Origin: Bacillota bacterium
GTDB lineage: Bacteria; Bacillota; UBA4882; UBA10575
Length of the DNA stretch: 51,376 nucleotides
Direction: 5' to 3'
Assembly: GCA_012839115.1 (NCBI GenBank)
Contig: DUNX01000073.1
Coordinates: forward strand, 1 to 51,376
The notes under the pieces are model-generated. The model did no database searches and was not told the DNA's origin. It was given only the letters and a program-made list of their open reading frames with translations. Position numbers and translations under genes: made by a program. The stretch's first letter is position 1, and each line of letters begins with the position of its first letter. Shown here one piece after another: positions 24,696-33,790 of the stretch.

Positions 24696-24733
24696 CGGCA
24701 TACGCTGGTGGCGTACGCCGCCGTATATGCCGC
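24695..24733 (+). terminator. Hairpin after aconitase
   Basis: GCGGCATA at 24695-24702 pairs with TATGCCGC at 24726-24733, and the inner part contains the palindrome GGCGTACGCC (24710-24719). No T-run follows, so it may be a weak terminator or a message-protecting hairpin. Confidence 0.4.
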
Positions 24734-24758
24734 CGGTGGGCGGCCAACCAGCGGACAA

Positions 24759-24977
24759 CTAGTAACCTTCATTAGAAGCGCCAAGTTTTTCCGCTTTTGC
24801 CGGATCGATTTGCCGGTGACAAACGGGACAGTTGACAAAGGTCCCGTTTTTTTCTTGGCCGGGTGCGTCCGCCAACCCGACCCCGAACATCGCCCCACAT
24901 TGCGGGCACTTAATGCTTTCTTCGGCATTGTCGGCGGCAGCGGGGATCTCTACAGAAGACGGGGTTTTTTCCATCAT
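24759..24977 (-). CDS. Small zinc-ribbon protein
   Basis: The 72-residue protein has two CxxC knuckles (CPQCGAMFG and CPVCHRQI), which should bind one zinc ion. The N-terminal third is acidic and probably disordered. The ATG at 24977 follows AAAGGAGAG; the upstream in-frame extension to 25106 has no ribosome-binding site. No specific partner or function can be named. It is divergent from the SASP gene. Confidence 0.75.
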   Translation of the reverse strand: MMEKTPSSVEIPAAADNAEESIKCPQCGAMFGVGLADAPGQEKNGTFVNCPVCHRQIDPAKAEKLGASNEGY

Positions 24978-25225
24978 ATCCTCTCCTTTCAAAAAGTTCT
25001 GTGGCACAGCGGTATAAGAGCCACAAAAACCGTTCTTATTCTCCTCCATCTTGCCGGCTCTATTCACACTCCGTGTGTACGCTTCTGCCTGTGCGCATCT
25101 GCGCATCTCCGCAATTGCGCCGGTCAGGGAAAAACGGTGGTTTTGGCTACGCTTCCCCTGTTGCCCGGGGTTTGGCTGTTTTTTTCTTCCCCCGGCTGAA
25201 GAGAATAAAAAGGGGAGGTGAGGTT

Positions 25226-25432
25226 ATGGCGCGCCGCCGGAGTATAGTCTCGGACGAGGTCAAATACGAAATAGCCCGGGAACTCGGATTTGCCGACCGG
25301 ATTCGGCGGGACAAGGGAGGTTATGATTACGGCAATATCACCACCCGCGAAGCCGGACTCATTGTCCGGGGCTTAATCCAAAAGGCCGAAGAGATGATGA
25401 GCAATAACCAGCCACCCCAGGGACGGTCTTAA
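25226..25432 (+). CDS. Alpha/beta-type small acid-soluble spore protein
   Basis: The 68-residue protein has the two SASP signatures in slightly divergent form: VKYEIARELGF near the N-terminus and YGNITTREAGLIVRGLIQKAEE near the C-terminus. Such proteins coat DNA in the spore core, protect it from UV and heat, and are degraded by the Gpr protease at germination. AGGGGAGGTGAGG precedes the ATG. A strong terminator overlaps its last codons. This gene is the clearest proof that the organism makes endospores. A sporulation-specific (SigG) promoter is expected but was not identified. Confidence 0.88.
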   Translation: MARRRSIVSDEVKYEIARELGFADRIRRDKGGYDYGNITTREAGLIVRGLIQKAEEMMSNNQPPQGRS

Positions 25433-25445
25433 CCGTCCCTTTTTC
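25419..25445 (+). terminator. Terminator of the SASP gene
   Basis: AGGGACGGT at 25419-25427 pairs with ACCGTCCCT at 25432-25440, followed by TTTTC. The stem includes the last codons and the stop codon of the gene. Confidence 0.85.
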
Positions 25446-25571
25446 TTGCCATTAATTCCTTTCCCAGCTTGAGAAGGTATTTTTCTATAACCGGAGAATT
25501 TTTAGCTAAACGCAGCACTGGACAGAGAACCGGACACAGAACCAAAGCAAAACAAGATCGGAGGAGTAATC

Positions 25572-26813
25572 ATGATGGATTCGCACTCTTTTCGTAGCAA
25601 AATTTGGAAGACCATTCAGCGGAAGACTACTCATCCCGGTACGCGTAGATGCGCAAGAGACGCCCGTGTACCGCAGGTTCGCCCCACGCGCACCGGCATT
25701 ATGTGCGCCTGCATGGTATGCAGCTTCTTCCTTGGCATCTTCCTGGTTGTAGTCCCCCCGGCTTTTGCCGCCGCTGCAACCAGCCAGACCCTCAACCGCC
25801 TTTCCAGCCTGGAAAGCCGGTGGGGCCATCTTCATCTTGGGGGGAAAATCACCTTTTCCGCGGATTATTTCACTTACGACGGGATCTTTGATCCTGAAGA
25901 ACCCGGCGAAAACCCGTCTTTGAAGGGGAGCAACGCCCTCTGGCAAGAACTCCAGATCTTTCTCAATGCCCGTTTGGACCGGCACTTCGACCTCTCGCTT
26001 TCCTTTGCCGGGCAGGATTTCTATGGTACACAGCAGTTGAGCGGTTTCTCCCTCTTTTTGAATGAGACAATCCTCAGGTACCGTTCGTCCAACCTCCTGG
26101 CTGATCTGGGCCGGCTCAATTTCTCCCTTGATCCCCTGGGCCTAATCGCCGACCGCTCTTCCTACCCGGTTGAAGGCCTGGTGGTCCAGACCGGGTCACA
26201 AAACCATTATTTCGGCGGTTACTATTCCCGGCTTGCCGGGGAAGAACTGGCTTTGCGCCTGGCTTTTCCCCAACCGGGCTATATGGCGGGTATAACCGTG
26301 ATCCCCTTCGCCGATACCGCCGTGGCTGTTGACCTCCTGGCTGAAGTGGCCGGAGGGGCACTCCAGGGTGAACTGGCCTGGTACCGCCCGGACCAAAGGC
26401 ATGTTCCGGAAGCGAGCGGCGCCTTCGGCGGCCTGTTGGCGTGGAAAAAAGATTTTGCCCTTTCCTCCCTCACCCTCCAGGCCGGGAGGTTTGAGGAGGG
26501 ATTTGCCCCCTTATCCTCCCGCCTTGCCCATGTGGCGACCAACGGGAATGCCATAAATTTTGCTCCCAACACCTACGGTGTGGCCGGGGAGTATCTCAGA
26601 AAGCTCCAGAATGGCTGGAATCTCCTGCTCAAAGCGGGGCTGCTCTACCCCTGCCGGACAACGGAAGAAAACTCTTCCGGGCACTTCTCCTTCAGCGGGC
26701 GGGTCCAAAAAGCCTTCTCTACCTCCATCAGCCTGGAGGCAGGATATGATTATCAGCCCCCGGGCGCCGGCTCCTACGGCTTTTTTATCTGCCGGCTGAC
26801 AGCCCTGTTTTAA
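25572..26813 (+). CDS. Secreted beta-rich protein resembling an outer-membrane barrel
   Basis: The 413-residue protein has a very long basic N-terminal stretch (about 1-43), then a hydrophobic segment ending PPAFAAAA (about 44-70), which reads as a signal peptide. The body (about 80-413) alternates short amphipathic beta strands with turns, for example FLNARLDRHFDLSLSFAGQD and LNETILRYRSSNLLADLGRL. The last strand is GFFICRLTALF, ending in Phe as outer-membrane barrels do. No SLH or POTRA domain is visible. The ATG at 25572 follows GGAGGAG; the in-frame ATG at 25701 has no site. Residues 24-50 are encoded by DNA rich in alternating purine-pyrimidine palindromes. A barrel is inferred from pattern only. 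Confidence 0.65.
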   Translation: MMDSHSFRSKIWKTIQRKTTHPGTRRCARDARVPQVRPTRTGIMCACMVCSFFLGIFLVVVPPAFAAAATSQTLNRLSSLESRWGHLHLGGKITFSADYFTYDGIFDPEEPGENPSLKGSNALWQELQIFLNARLDRHFDLSLSFAGQDFYGTQQLSGFSLFLNETILRYRSSNLLADLGRLNFSLDPLGLIADRSSYPVEGLVVQTGSQNHYFGGYYSRLAGEELALRLAFPQPGYMAGITVIPFADTAVAVDLLAEVAGGALQGELAWYRPDQRHVPEASGAFGGLLAWKKDFALSSLTLQAGRFEEGFAPLSSRLAHVATNGNAINFAPNTYGVAGEYLRKLQNGWNLLLKAGLLYPCRTTEENSSGHFSFSGRVQKAFSTSISLEAGYDYQPPGAGSYGFFICRLTALF

Positions 26814-26834
26814 ACCGTTGACGCAAATACAATA

Positions 26835-26865
26835 GACGGCCGGTTTTCTCCGGCCGTCTTTTTTT
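26835..26865 (+). terminator. Terminator of the barrel-like protein gene
   Basis: GACGGCCGG at 26835-26843 pairs with CCGGCCGTC at 26850-26858 around TTTTCT, followed by seven T. The gene-free stretch 26814-27138 also holds two alternating tracts and a second terminator-like hairpin; nothing else was recognised in it. Confidence 0.9.
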
Positions 26866-26896
26866 GCTGCTCCTTCATGATTATTCACTGCCGAAT

Positions 26897-26936
26897 CACG
26901 CACGTACGCGCCGCGCCAATTGCGTGTGTACGCGTG
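26897..26936. other. Paired alternating purine-pyrimidine tracts (15 and 16 bp)
   Basis: CACGCACGTACGCGC (26897-26911) and TGCGTGTGTACGCGTG (26921-26936) are each strictly alternating and only nine bases apart. CACGCA at the start of the first can pair with TGCGTG at the start of the second. Confidence 0.75.
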
Positions 26937-26943
26937 AAACACA

Positions 26944-26981
26944 CCTGTGCCTACAGGTTAGGCACAGGCGCCCCGTTTTTT
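26944..26981 (+). terminator. Second terminator-like hairpin
   Basis: CCTGTGCC at 26944-26951 pairs with GGCACAGG at 26961-26968, followed after six bases by seven T. It lies directly after the paired alternating tracts. Confidence 0.6.
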
Positions 26982-27138
26982 TCCCAATTATAAAACCTAC
27001 AAGGCTGCCAAGCCAAGGGGAGCCATAAGATGATTCCTGTCCTACGCTCTAGAGGATAAAATTACTAGATTAAATTTTCCGGGAGGATTTTTCCCTCCCG
27101 GTGGCGAATTAAAAACAAAAAGTAAAAAGGTGGTAAAG

Positions 27139-28197
27139 ATGGAAAAATTATTAAGAATTTTCTTTCCGTTTTTCCTCCTCTTTCCTTTACTCGCTGCCGG
27201 TTGTCTGCAAAAACCCTATTATCCAGGAAGAGACTATGGCGAACTAAAGATCCGTCTGGTGCTGGCAGAGGAGGCCGCCGTCACGGCACCGGTGGGAGCC
27301 GCCGGGACCACGACAGCCATTAATATCGAAAAAATCCTGATTCAACTGAGCCACGGCAAAGGTAAGCTCACCCATGCCCAAGAAATTCCCTATGTTCCCG
27401 ATCAGCCAATGGAAGCCAGTTTTTCCTCCCTGTACCCGGGGAAATGGCAGGTGACCGCGGAAGCCTACGAAGAGAGGTTTGTTGTTCTCTACTGCAGTCG
27501 TGAGGTGACCATCGAACCGGGGAGCAGCAACACCGCGGAATTATATCTCACGACGGCGCCGGGCTTTTTAGATTTTACCTTTGATGGTTCGGAGTTCCCC
27601 GGATTCGGCACAGAGGTCACCGGAGGAAAACTTTATGCCTATCTTAATCCAAAGAATAACCAGTCGACCTCTTTTCCCCTTACCCGGGAGGGCGATCGCT
27701 TAACCGGTTTGATTAAGTTACCGGCGGGCACCTTTCAAGTCCGGGTGGTTATACCGCAGATCAGCACCAAGGAATACGAGAGTCCGTACTACACGGTGCA
27801 CATTTTCCCCGGGAGAACCGTGGAACTTACTGTCGGTCCGTACGAAGAGTTGATTATAGAGGGGACCATCGATTTCCCTCCGGAAAAACCCGGCCAATTA
27901 ATCCTGAGCCAGGAAGAACCCGATGAAGCCGGTTCCGTTACCATCCATCTTTCCTGGGCAGAAGTCTCCGTAGCGGACCTGGGCGGCTATCGTCTCTACC
28001 GGACCAATGCCGAGGGGCGTTTCGTTCACCTGGCTGAAGTGGACCCTCATACCCGCGCCTACACCGATACCGTAGCGCCCGGGGCCTATTATGACGGCCG
28101 GGTCGGATACGCCGTCAGCAGCTTTGACCTGGGAGGTAATGAGAGCCTATGGAGTGAACCGGTCTACCTGGACAAGCCGGGAGAAAACAGCCAGTAA
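27139..28197 (+). CDS. Lipoprotein with beta-sandwich and fibronectin type III-like domain
   Basis: The 352-residue protein starts with a lipoprotein signal ending LLAAGC (Cys about 22), so it is lipid-anchored outside the cytoplasm. Two beta-rich domains follow (about 35-145 and 150-240, the first with SLYPGKWQVTAEAYE). A fibronectin type III-like module ends the protein (about 255-345: GSVTIHLSWAEVSVADLGGYRLYR ... YAVSSFDLGGNES, split here by the linker). It may bind carbohydrate or another surface protein. ATG at 27139 is chosen with AAAGGTGG upstream; a GTG at 27130 is in frame but too close to that site. It follows the barrel-like gene on the same strand. Confidence 0.75.
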   Translation: MEKLLRIFFPFFLLFPLLAAGCLQKPYYPGRDYGELKIRLVLAEEAAVTAPVGAAGTTTAINIEKILIQLSHGKGKLTHAQEIPYVPDQPMEASFSSLYPGKWQVTAEAYEERFVVLYCSREVTIEPGSSNTAELYLTTAPGFLDFTFDGSEFPGFGTEVTGGKLYAYLNPKNNQSTSFPLTREGDRLTGLIKLPAGTFQVRVVIPQISTKEYESPYYTVHIFPGRTVELTVGPYEELIIEGTIDFPPEKPGQLILSQEEPDEAGSVTIHLSWAEVSVADLGGYRLYRTNAEGRFVHLAEVDPHTRAYTDTVAPGAYYDGRVGYAVSSFDLGGNESLWSEPVYLDKPGENSQ

Positions 28198-28385
28198 AGC
28201 GGTGCCCGCCGCCTCCAGCCGGAAAAATTTCCTATCCTTTTGCGGGCCTGCGCTCCGTTAATTTTCCGCCTTACGGTCAAGAATATAGAGGAAGGTAACT
28301 GCCTGAGGGCGCAAACAGTCCGGGAGTATGGCGTGGTGTATGTATATGCCATTACAAGTACGCCATCGGTGAGGAGGTGGAAAAG

Positions 28386-28550
28386 ATGAGAACGGCTGAT
28401 TGGATCGTAATCGCTTTGGGCGCTCTGGTATCGGCGATTGGGTATAGTTTTCTTCCGATGAATTGGGCCTGGTTCGTTCTGGGGTTCGGAGTAGCCCATA
28501 TTATCCTTGGTGCGCTCGACCTTATTTTCCGCACCGAAGCCCGGGTCTGA
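28386..28550 (+). CDS. 54-residue two-helix membrane protein
   Basis: A short open frame starts at an ATG preceded by GAGGAGGTGG and encodes MRTADWIVIALGALVSAIGY, a turn around FLPMNW, then a second hydrophobic helix ending in LGALDLIF. It ends RTEARV. The strong ribosome-binding site, two clean helices and a downstream terminator argue that it is real. Similar small proteins with an FGxAHxxLGxLDL ending occur in clostridia, as I recall; the function is unknown. Confidence 0.7.
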   Translation: MRTADWIVIALGALVSAIGYSFLPMNWAWFVLGFGVAHIILGALDLIFRTEARV

Positions 28551-28595
28551 AACCGGCACATAGGGAAGAAGCGGATCCGCAGACGGGATTAAAAA

Positions 28596-28638
28596 GTGAG
28601 AGGTGAGAAAAACGCATGCGCGTTGTCTCACCTCTCAC
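28596..28638 (+). terminator. Terminator after the small membrane protein gene
   Basis: GTGAGAGGTGAGA at 28596-28608 pairs perfectly with TCTCACCTCTCAC at 28626-28638, and the loop contains AACGC/GCGTT. The following CGCTTCTTTG is only moderately T-rich. Confidence 0.7.
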
Positions 28639-28687
28639 CGCTTCTTTGTCTGTTTTGTGTGCCATAGGCCATTCCTCTACGCCTGCC

Positions 28688-28703
28688 TGTGCGTACGTGC
28701 ACG
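28688..28703. other. 16-bp alternating purine-pyrimidine tract
   Basis: TGTGCGTACGTGCACG alternates strictly. It lies between a terminator and the thrC stop, in otherwise non-coding DNA. Confidence 0.75.
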
Positions 28704-28805
28704 GCTTCACACACGCTCCGGATTTGCATCCAGCGAACATTGGCAAACAGGGCCTTTTCGCTGACGCCACTCGTAACTCTCCCTCATGCAGGAGGCCTGT
28801 CCGCG

Positions 28806-30317
28806 TCAACTCAACCCCAAAACCTGCCGTGTTGCTTCTTTCATCCCTTCCGGCGACGTCTTCAGGCGATGCCGGACCGGTTTTTCCTGTATACCCCGGA
28901 GCGCTGCCGGGATCTCTTCCCCGGTAAACCCGGACAAAACCTCCAAGAGCGCAAAATCGTCCTTGTCCCGGTAATTTTCTTCACCCATGACCGCCTGGAC
29001 CACACTCCTGGTGAATTTAAAGGGGCTGGCCGTAGCGGCAATGATCACCGGCCGGTGGTCGCCGGTCTCCCGCCGGTAGTCCCGGCAGACTTTTACCCCC
29101 ACCGCTGTATGGGGGTCGAGCAAATACCCGTATTTTTGATAGACATCCCCGATCGTGGCAATGGTCTCTTCTTCGCCGGCATAACCGCCCCAAAACTCCT
29201 CTTGCAACCGGGCGCAGGCCTGCGCCCCCAATTGGTAACAGCCTTTTTCCTGCAACTGGCTCATAAAACCTTTTACCGCCGCCGGATCCCGGTCCACCAG
29301 TTCAAACAAGAGCCGCTCCAGGTTGCTGGAGACCAGGATATCCATGGAAGGAGAGATCGTCCGGTATAATTGGCGGCGCCGGTCGTAAAAACCGGTATTG
29401 ATAAAATCCGTCAAGACCTTGTTTTTGTTCGAAGCACAGATTAGCCGGTGGACGGGCAAGCCCATTTGTTTAGCATAGTAAGCCGCCAGGATATTACCGA
29501 AATTTCCGGTGGGAACCACAATATTGAACTCTTCGTCCTTTGGCAGAAGCCCTTCTTGCCTCCCCTTAAACCAGGCCCAAAAATAATAGACAATCTGCGG
29601 CACAAGCCGCCCCCAGTTAATCGAGTTGGCCGAGGAAAAAGCCATTCCCTGCCGGTGCATGGCGGTCCTCAGTTCCCCGTCGGCAAAAAGCCCTTTCACC
29701 CCGGCCTGGGCCTTGTCAAAATCGCCTTCAACAGCGACCACAAACGTATTTGCCCCTTCCTGGGTGGTCATCTGCCGCTCCTGAATTCTACTGACCCCCT
29801 GGTCCGGGAAGAAAACAATCACCCGCGTGCCGGGGAGATCCCGGAAACCCTCCAGGGCTGCCTTGCCGGTATCCCCGGAAGTGGCCACCAGAATAATAAT
29901 CTCCGACCGGTCGCCGGTCTTGGCCACCGCGGCTTTTAATAAGTGCGGCAAGGCCTGCAGGGCCAGGTCTTTAAAGGCACAGGTCGGGCCATGCCAAAGC
30001 TCCAAAAAGCCCATTTTTTCACCGAGCAAATGGACGGGGGCGATTTCCGGGGTGTCAAAATTATCGCCGTAAGCCTTTTCCACCACAACCTCCAGTTCCG
30101 CAGCGGAAAAATCCGAAAGAAAAGACTGGAGAATCCCCCCGGCCAGTTCCTGGTAATCCCGGGCGGCGGCCGCAGCGGCCTCCGCCAAACCGATCTCCGG
30201 TAAAAACCCGGGGACAAAAAGGCCGCCGTCCGGCGCCAGCCCAGCCTTGATCGCTACGGCAGAAGCGACGGGTTCACCGCCGCCTCTGGTACTGATATAT
30301 TTCATTTCCTGCCGCAA
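28806..30317 (-). CDS. thrC: Threonine synthase
   Basis: The 503-residue PLP enzyme converts O-phosphohomoserine to threonine. The PLP lysine is about residue 116 in CAFKDLALQAL, the phosphate-binding loop region is VATSGDTGKAALEGF, and SSANSINWGRLVPQIVYYF is typical of the long, fungal/enterobacterial-type ThrC. The TTG at 30317 lies three bases after the yajC stop and an AAAGGGG site precedes it; an ATG at 30305 is the other option. Being translated after yajC is unusual for a biosynthetic gene. No other threonine gene is nearby. Confidence 0.93.
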   Translation of the reverse strand: MRQEMKYISTRGGGEPVASAVAIKAGLAPDGGLFVPGFLPEIGLAEAAAAAARDYQELAGGILQSFLSDFSAAELEVVVEKAYGDNFDTPEIAPVHLLGEKMGFLELWHGPTCAFKDLALQALPHLLKAAVAKTGDRSEIIILVATSGDTGKAALEGFRDLPGTRVIVFFPDQGVSRIQERQMTTQEGANTFVVAVEGDFDKAQAGVKGLFADGELRTAMHRQGMAFSSANSINWGRLVPQIVYYFWAWFKGRQEGLLPKDEEFNIVVPTGNFGNILAAYYAKQMGLPVHRLICASNKNKVLTDFINTGFYDRRRQLYRTISPSMDILVSSNLERLLFELVDRDPAAVKGFMSQLQEKGCYQLGAQACARLQEEFWGGYAGEEETIATIGDVYQKYGYLLDPHTAVGVKVCRDYRRETGDHRPVIIAATASPFKFTRSVVQAVMGEENYRDKDDFALLEVLSGFTGEEIPAALRGIQEKPVRHRLKTSPEGMKEATRQVLGLS

Positions 30318-30320
30318 GCC

Positions 30321-30632
30321 CTATTCCCCTTTAACCCTGGAAACAGCGCTTCGTAACATCTTGAGTTCAACCTTGTCGGTTACCCGCAAGAGGATATCAT
30401 CACCATTAATCTGGGTTATCTCCCCGTGGATCCCGCCGATGGTGACGACCTTATCCCCCTTCTTTAAGGCGTTCAGCATCTCATCCCGTTTTTTTTGCTG
30501 TTTGCGCTGGGGCAAAATTAAAATTACCCAGAAAACAAGAAAAATGATGATCATCGGTAAGAACGCCATCAAACCGGCGCCAGATGCCGGCTCGGCTTGT
30601 GCTGTTGCTGCTGAAGCTAAAAGAAAATTCAT
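30321..30632 (-). CDS. yajC: Preprotein translocase subunit YajC
   Basis: The 103-residue protein has a single membrane helix (about 24-42, MAFLPMIIIFLVFWVILI) followed by the YajC cytoplasmic domain: LPQRKQQKKRDEMLNALKKG, DKVVTIGGIHGEI and VTDKVELKM. YajC associates with SecDF and the SecYEG translocon. The ATG at 30632 follows GGAGGTTGG. The gene stands downstream of queA and tgt, the usual order in many Firmicutes. Confidence 0.95.
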   Translation of the reverse strand: MNFLLASAATAQAEPASGAGLMAFLPMIIIFLVFWVILILPQRKQQKKRDEMLNALKKGDKVVTIGGIHGEITQINGDDILLRVTDKVELKMLRSAVSRVKGE

Positions 30633-30703
30633 TTTCCAACCTCCATTAGTTTTTATTGTCAACCTAGGATAAGCATTAGTATTCCACATTAAGGGGAAAA
30701 ATC

Positions 30704-31843
<1,140 letters not shown>

Positions 31844-31902
31844 TCATCCTTTCCAGCCTCAAACCGCTAAATAATCAACGTGCTAAAGTATTAGCCAAAT
31901 TG

Positions 31903-32949
31903 CTAGACAATCAACATGGCATCGCCGAAGCTAAAGAAGCGGTAACGCCTGCGTACCGCCTCCTCGTAAGCGGCCAAAACCTGTTCCCGCCCGGCAAAAG
32001 CGCAGACCATCATCAACAGCGTACTGCGGGGTAAATGAAAATTGGTCAGCAGGGCGTCGACCACCTGGAAACGATAGCCCGGATAGATAAAGAGTTCCGT
32101 CCGGCCGGTCCCCGCCGTAACTTCCCCGTTCTCCCGGGCCGCACTCTCCAAGGCCCGGGTCACCGTGGTCCCCACGGCAATCACCCGTCCGCCGGCCCTC
32201 CTTGTCTCTGCCACCGCCTTTGCCACTTCCCGGTTGATCCGGAATTCTTCGCTGTGCATCTTATGTTCTTCAATTTGCTCCGTTTTTACCGGACGAAAAG
32301 TATCCAAACCGATATGGAGGGTGAGAAAAGCGGTCCGCACCCCCCGCGCCCTTACCGCGGCCAGCAGTTCCGGGGTAAAATGCAGCCCGGCCGTGGGCGC
32401 GGCCGCCGACCCTTCAAAACGGGCGTAAACCGTTTGGTACCGTTCGCGCATGCGTGCGCGCTCCTCGCGCACCGGTTCTTTGATATAAGGGGGCAAAGGG
32501 ACCTCCCCCAGTTCATCGATGTAAGCCCGTAATTCATCACCGTGCCGGTCAAATCTGAGCACCCGCCCGCCGGCAGCGGTGCGGCCAACAATCTCCGCGG
32601 TCAGTTTCTCTTCCCCGCCAAAAACCAGTCTTTGCCCGATGCGGACTTTCCGGCCCGGGCGGACAAGGGCTTCCCATTCATTCTCTCCTGTGGGGTGCAA
32701 AAGCAAGATCTCGGTCTTTCCGCCGCCGGGGAGCCTTTTCGCCCACAAACGCGCCGGGATAACCCGGGTGTCGTTAAAGACCAGCAGGTCATCGGGGTTC
32801 AGCCAGGCGGGCAAGCCGGCAAAACCCACATGGTGCAGGCGGTTATTCTCCCTTTCCAGGACAAGCAGGCGTGACCGGTCCCGGCGGTCCAGGGGGTATT
32901 GGGCGATGAGTTCCTCCGGCAACACGTAATCAAAATCCTTTAACAGCAC
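31903..32949 (-). CDS. queA: S-adenosylmethionine:tRNA ribosyltransferase-isomerase
   Basis: The 348-residue enzyme transfers the ribosyl group of SAM to 7-aminomethyl-7-deazaguanine in tRNA, making epoxyqueuosine. It starts LLKDFDYVLPEELIAQYPL and contains RLLVLERENNRLHH, DDLLVFNDTRVIPARL, SAAAPTAGLHFTPELL and NFHLPRSTLLMMVCAF. The GTG at 32949 with GGAG upstream gives the normal family length; a longer frame to 33081 would add 44 unlikely residues. It lies just upstream of tgt in the usual queuosine pair. A 17-bp alternating purine-pyrimidine run (32445-32461) encodes part of RARMRERY. Confidence 0.95.
   Translation of the reverse strand: MLLKDFDYVLPEELIAQYPLDRRDRSRLLVLERENNRLHHVGFAGLPAWLNPDDLLVFNDTRVIPARLWAKRLPGGGKTEILLLHPTGENEWEALVRPGRKVRIGQRLVFGGEEKLTAEIVGRTAAGGRVLRFDRHGDELRAYIDELGEVPLPPYIKEPVREERARMRERYQTVYARFEGSAAAPTAGLHFTPELLAAVRARGVRTAFLTLHIGLDTFRPVKTEQIEEHKMHSEEFRINREVAKAVAETRRAGGRVIAVGTTVTRALESAARENGEVTAGTGRTELFIYPGYRFQVVDALLTNFHLPRSTLLMMVCAFAGREQVLAAYEEAVRRRYRFFSFGDAMLIV
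32445..32461. other. 17-bp alternating purine-pyrimidine run in queA
   Basis: CGCGCATGCGTGCGCGC alternates strictly. It falls in codons for a basic, probably surface-exposed stretch of QueA (ARMRE). Confidence 0.7.
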
Positions 32950-33001
32950 CTTGTTCTTCTCCTCGCGAATTCCATGGTAGAGACTTTTGGTAACAGCAGG
33001 C

Positions 33002-33026
33002 CAAAAAACCCCTGCCGGCGTCCGGC
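33002..33026 (-). terminator. Terminator between the dgkA cluster and queA
   Basis: On the minus strand, GCCGG-acg-CCGGC is followed by AGGGGTTTTTT. It lies after the dgkA-PAP2 stop and before queA, separating the two operons. Confidence 0.6.
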
Positions 33027-33082
33027 TTTTTCCTTCAGGAAAAGCAATGTGCAGACAGGACAAAGCGCATGCACACGGCATC

Positions 33083-33790
33083 TTACCGCAGGCGGGGAAG
33101 GAGTTGGAAAATAAGCAAGGTCAAGAAAATCCCTAACAGACTGCCGATCACTGCCTCAACCGGCGTATGAATCTCCGTCTCCACCCTGCTCTCCGCCAAC
33201 AAAAAAGCCATAAACAAAGCCAACGCGGTGACCAGCCCGTTGCCACTGAGCAAAGCAATTATGGTGGCAATGGCAAACCCCAACGCTGCATGGCCGCTGG
33301 GCATCCCCCCGGAAAAAGGAAGCCCTTTACCGGTGCGGGTTTTCAAAAAAAGGACCGCCAAAAAGACCAGCAACAGCGCGATCAGGCTCAAATAAACAGG
33401 GGAATCCCCCACGGCAAAGATGACTTTTGGTATTAGCGGGTCGATTTTCGGAAAAAAAACAAGATACCCGGTGATCACGGCGTAAACTGCCGCCAGGATC
33501 ACAGCCCCGGCAGCCAGGTTCTTGGCTGTAGCCGCCAGTGGGTGGTAACGATCGGTGATCAGATCAATCGTGACTTCTACGGCGGTATTGATCGCCTCGG
33601 TGATTAATACCAGAAAGATGGCGGCCAAGACCAGGAGAAACTCACCTTTACTAATGTGGAACCAGAGACTCAAGAGGAGGACGGCGGCGGCGGCGAAAAC
33701 ATGAATCCGAAAATTTCTCTGCGTCCGCAGGCAGTAAATGATCCCGCTGGCCGCCCGGTTAAAACTCTCCAGTAAGTTCCTATTCTTCAT
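33083..33790 (-). CDS. Undecaprenol/diacylglycerol kinase fused to a PAP2 phosphatase
   Basis: The 235-residue membrane protein joins two enzymes. The N-terminal half (about 1-115) is a DgkA-type kinase with [19 protein letters not shown] and [13 protein letters not shown]. The C-terminal half (about 140-235) is a PAP2 phosphatase with [10 protein letters not shown] and a later histidine in the [13 protein letters not shown] region. In Gram-positive bacteria the kinase phosphorylates undecaprenol; the partner could remove phosphate from undecaprenyl diphosphate, so both steps of lipid carrier recycling may be joined. The start overlaps the end of ybeY; the ATG at 33790 is best spaced from GGAG. 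Confidence 0.88.
   Translation of the reverse strand: MKNRNLLESFNRAASGIIYCLRTQRNFRIHVFAAAAVLLLSLWFHISKGEFLLVLAAIFLVLITEAINTAVEVTIDLITDRYHPLAATAKNLAAGAVILAAVYAVITGYLVFFPKIDPLIPKVIFAVGDSPVYLSLIALLLVFLAVLFLKTRTGKGLPFSGGMPSGHAALGFAIATIIALLSGNGLVTALALFMAFLLAESRVETEIHTPVEAVIGSLLGIFLTLLIFQLLPRLR

Noticed and set aside
28639-28805. Small open frames on the plus strand after the 28596 terminator
   Set aside because: They follow a terminator, lack ribosome-binding sites and cross an alternating tract and the thrC 3' end.
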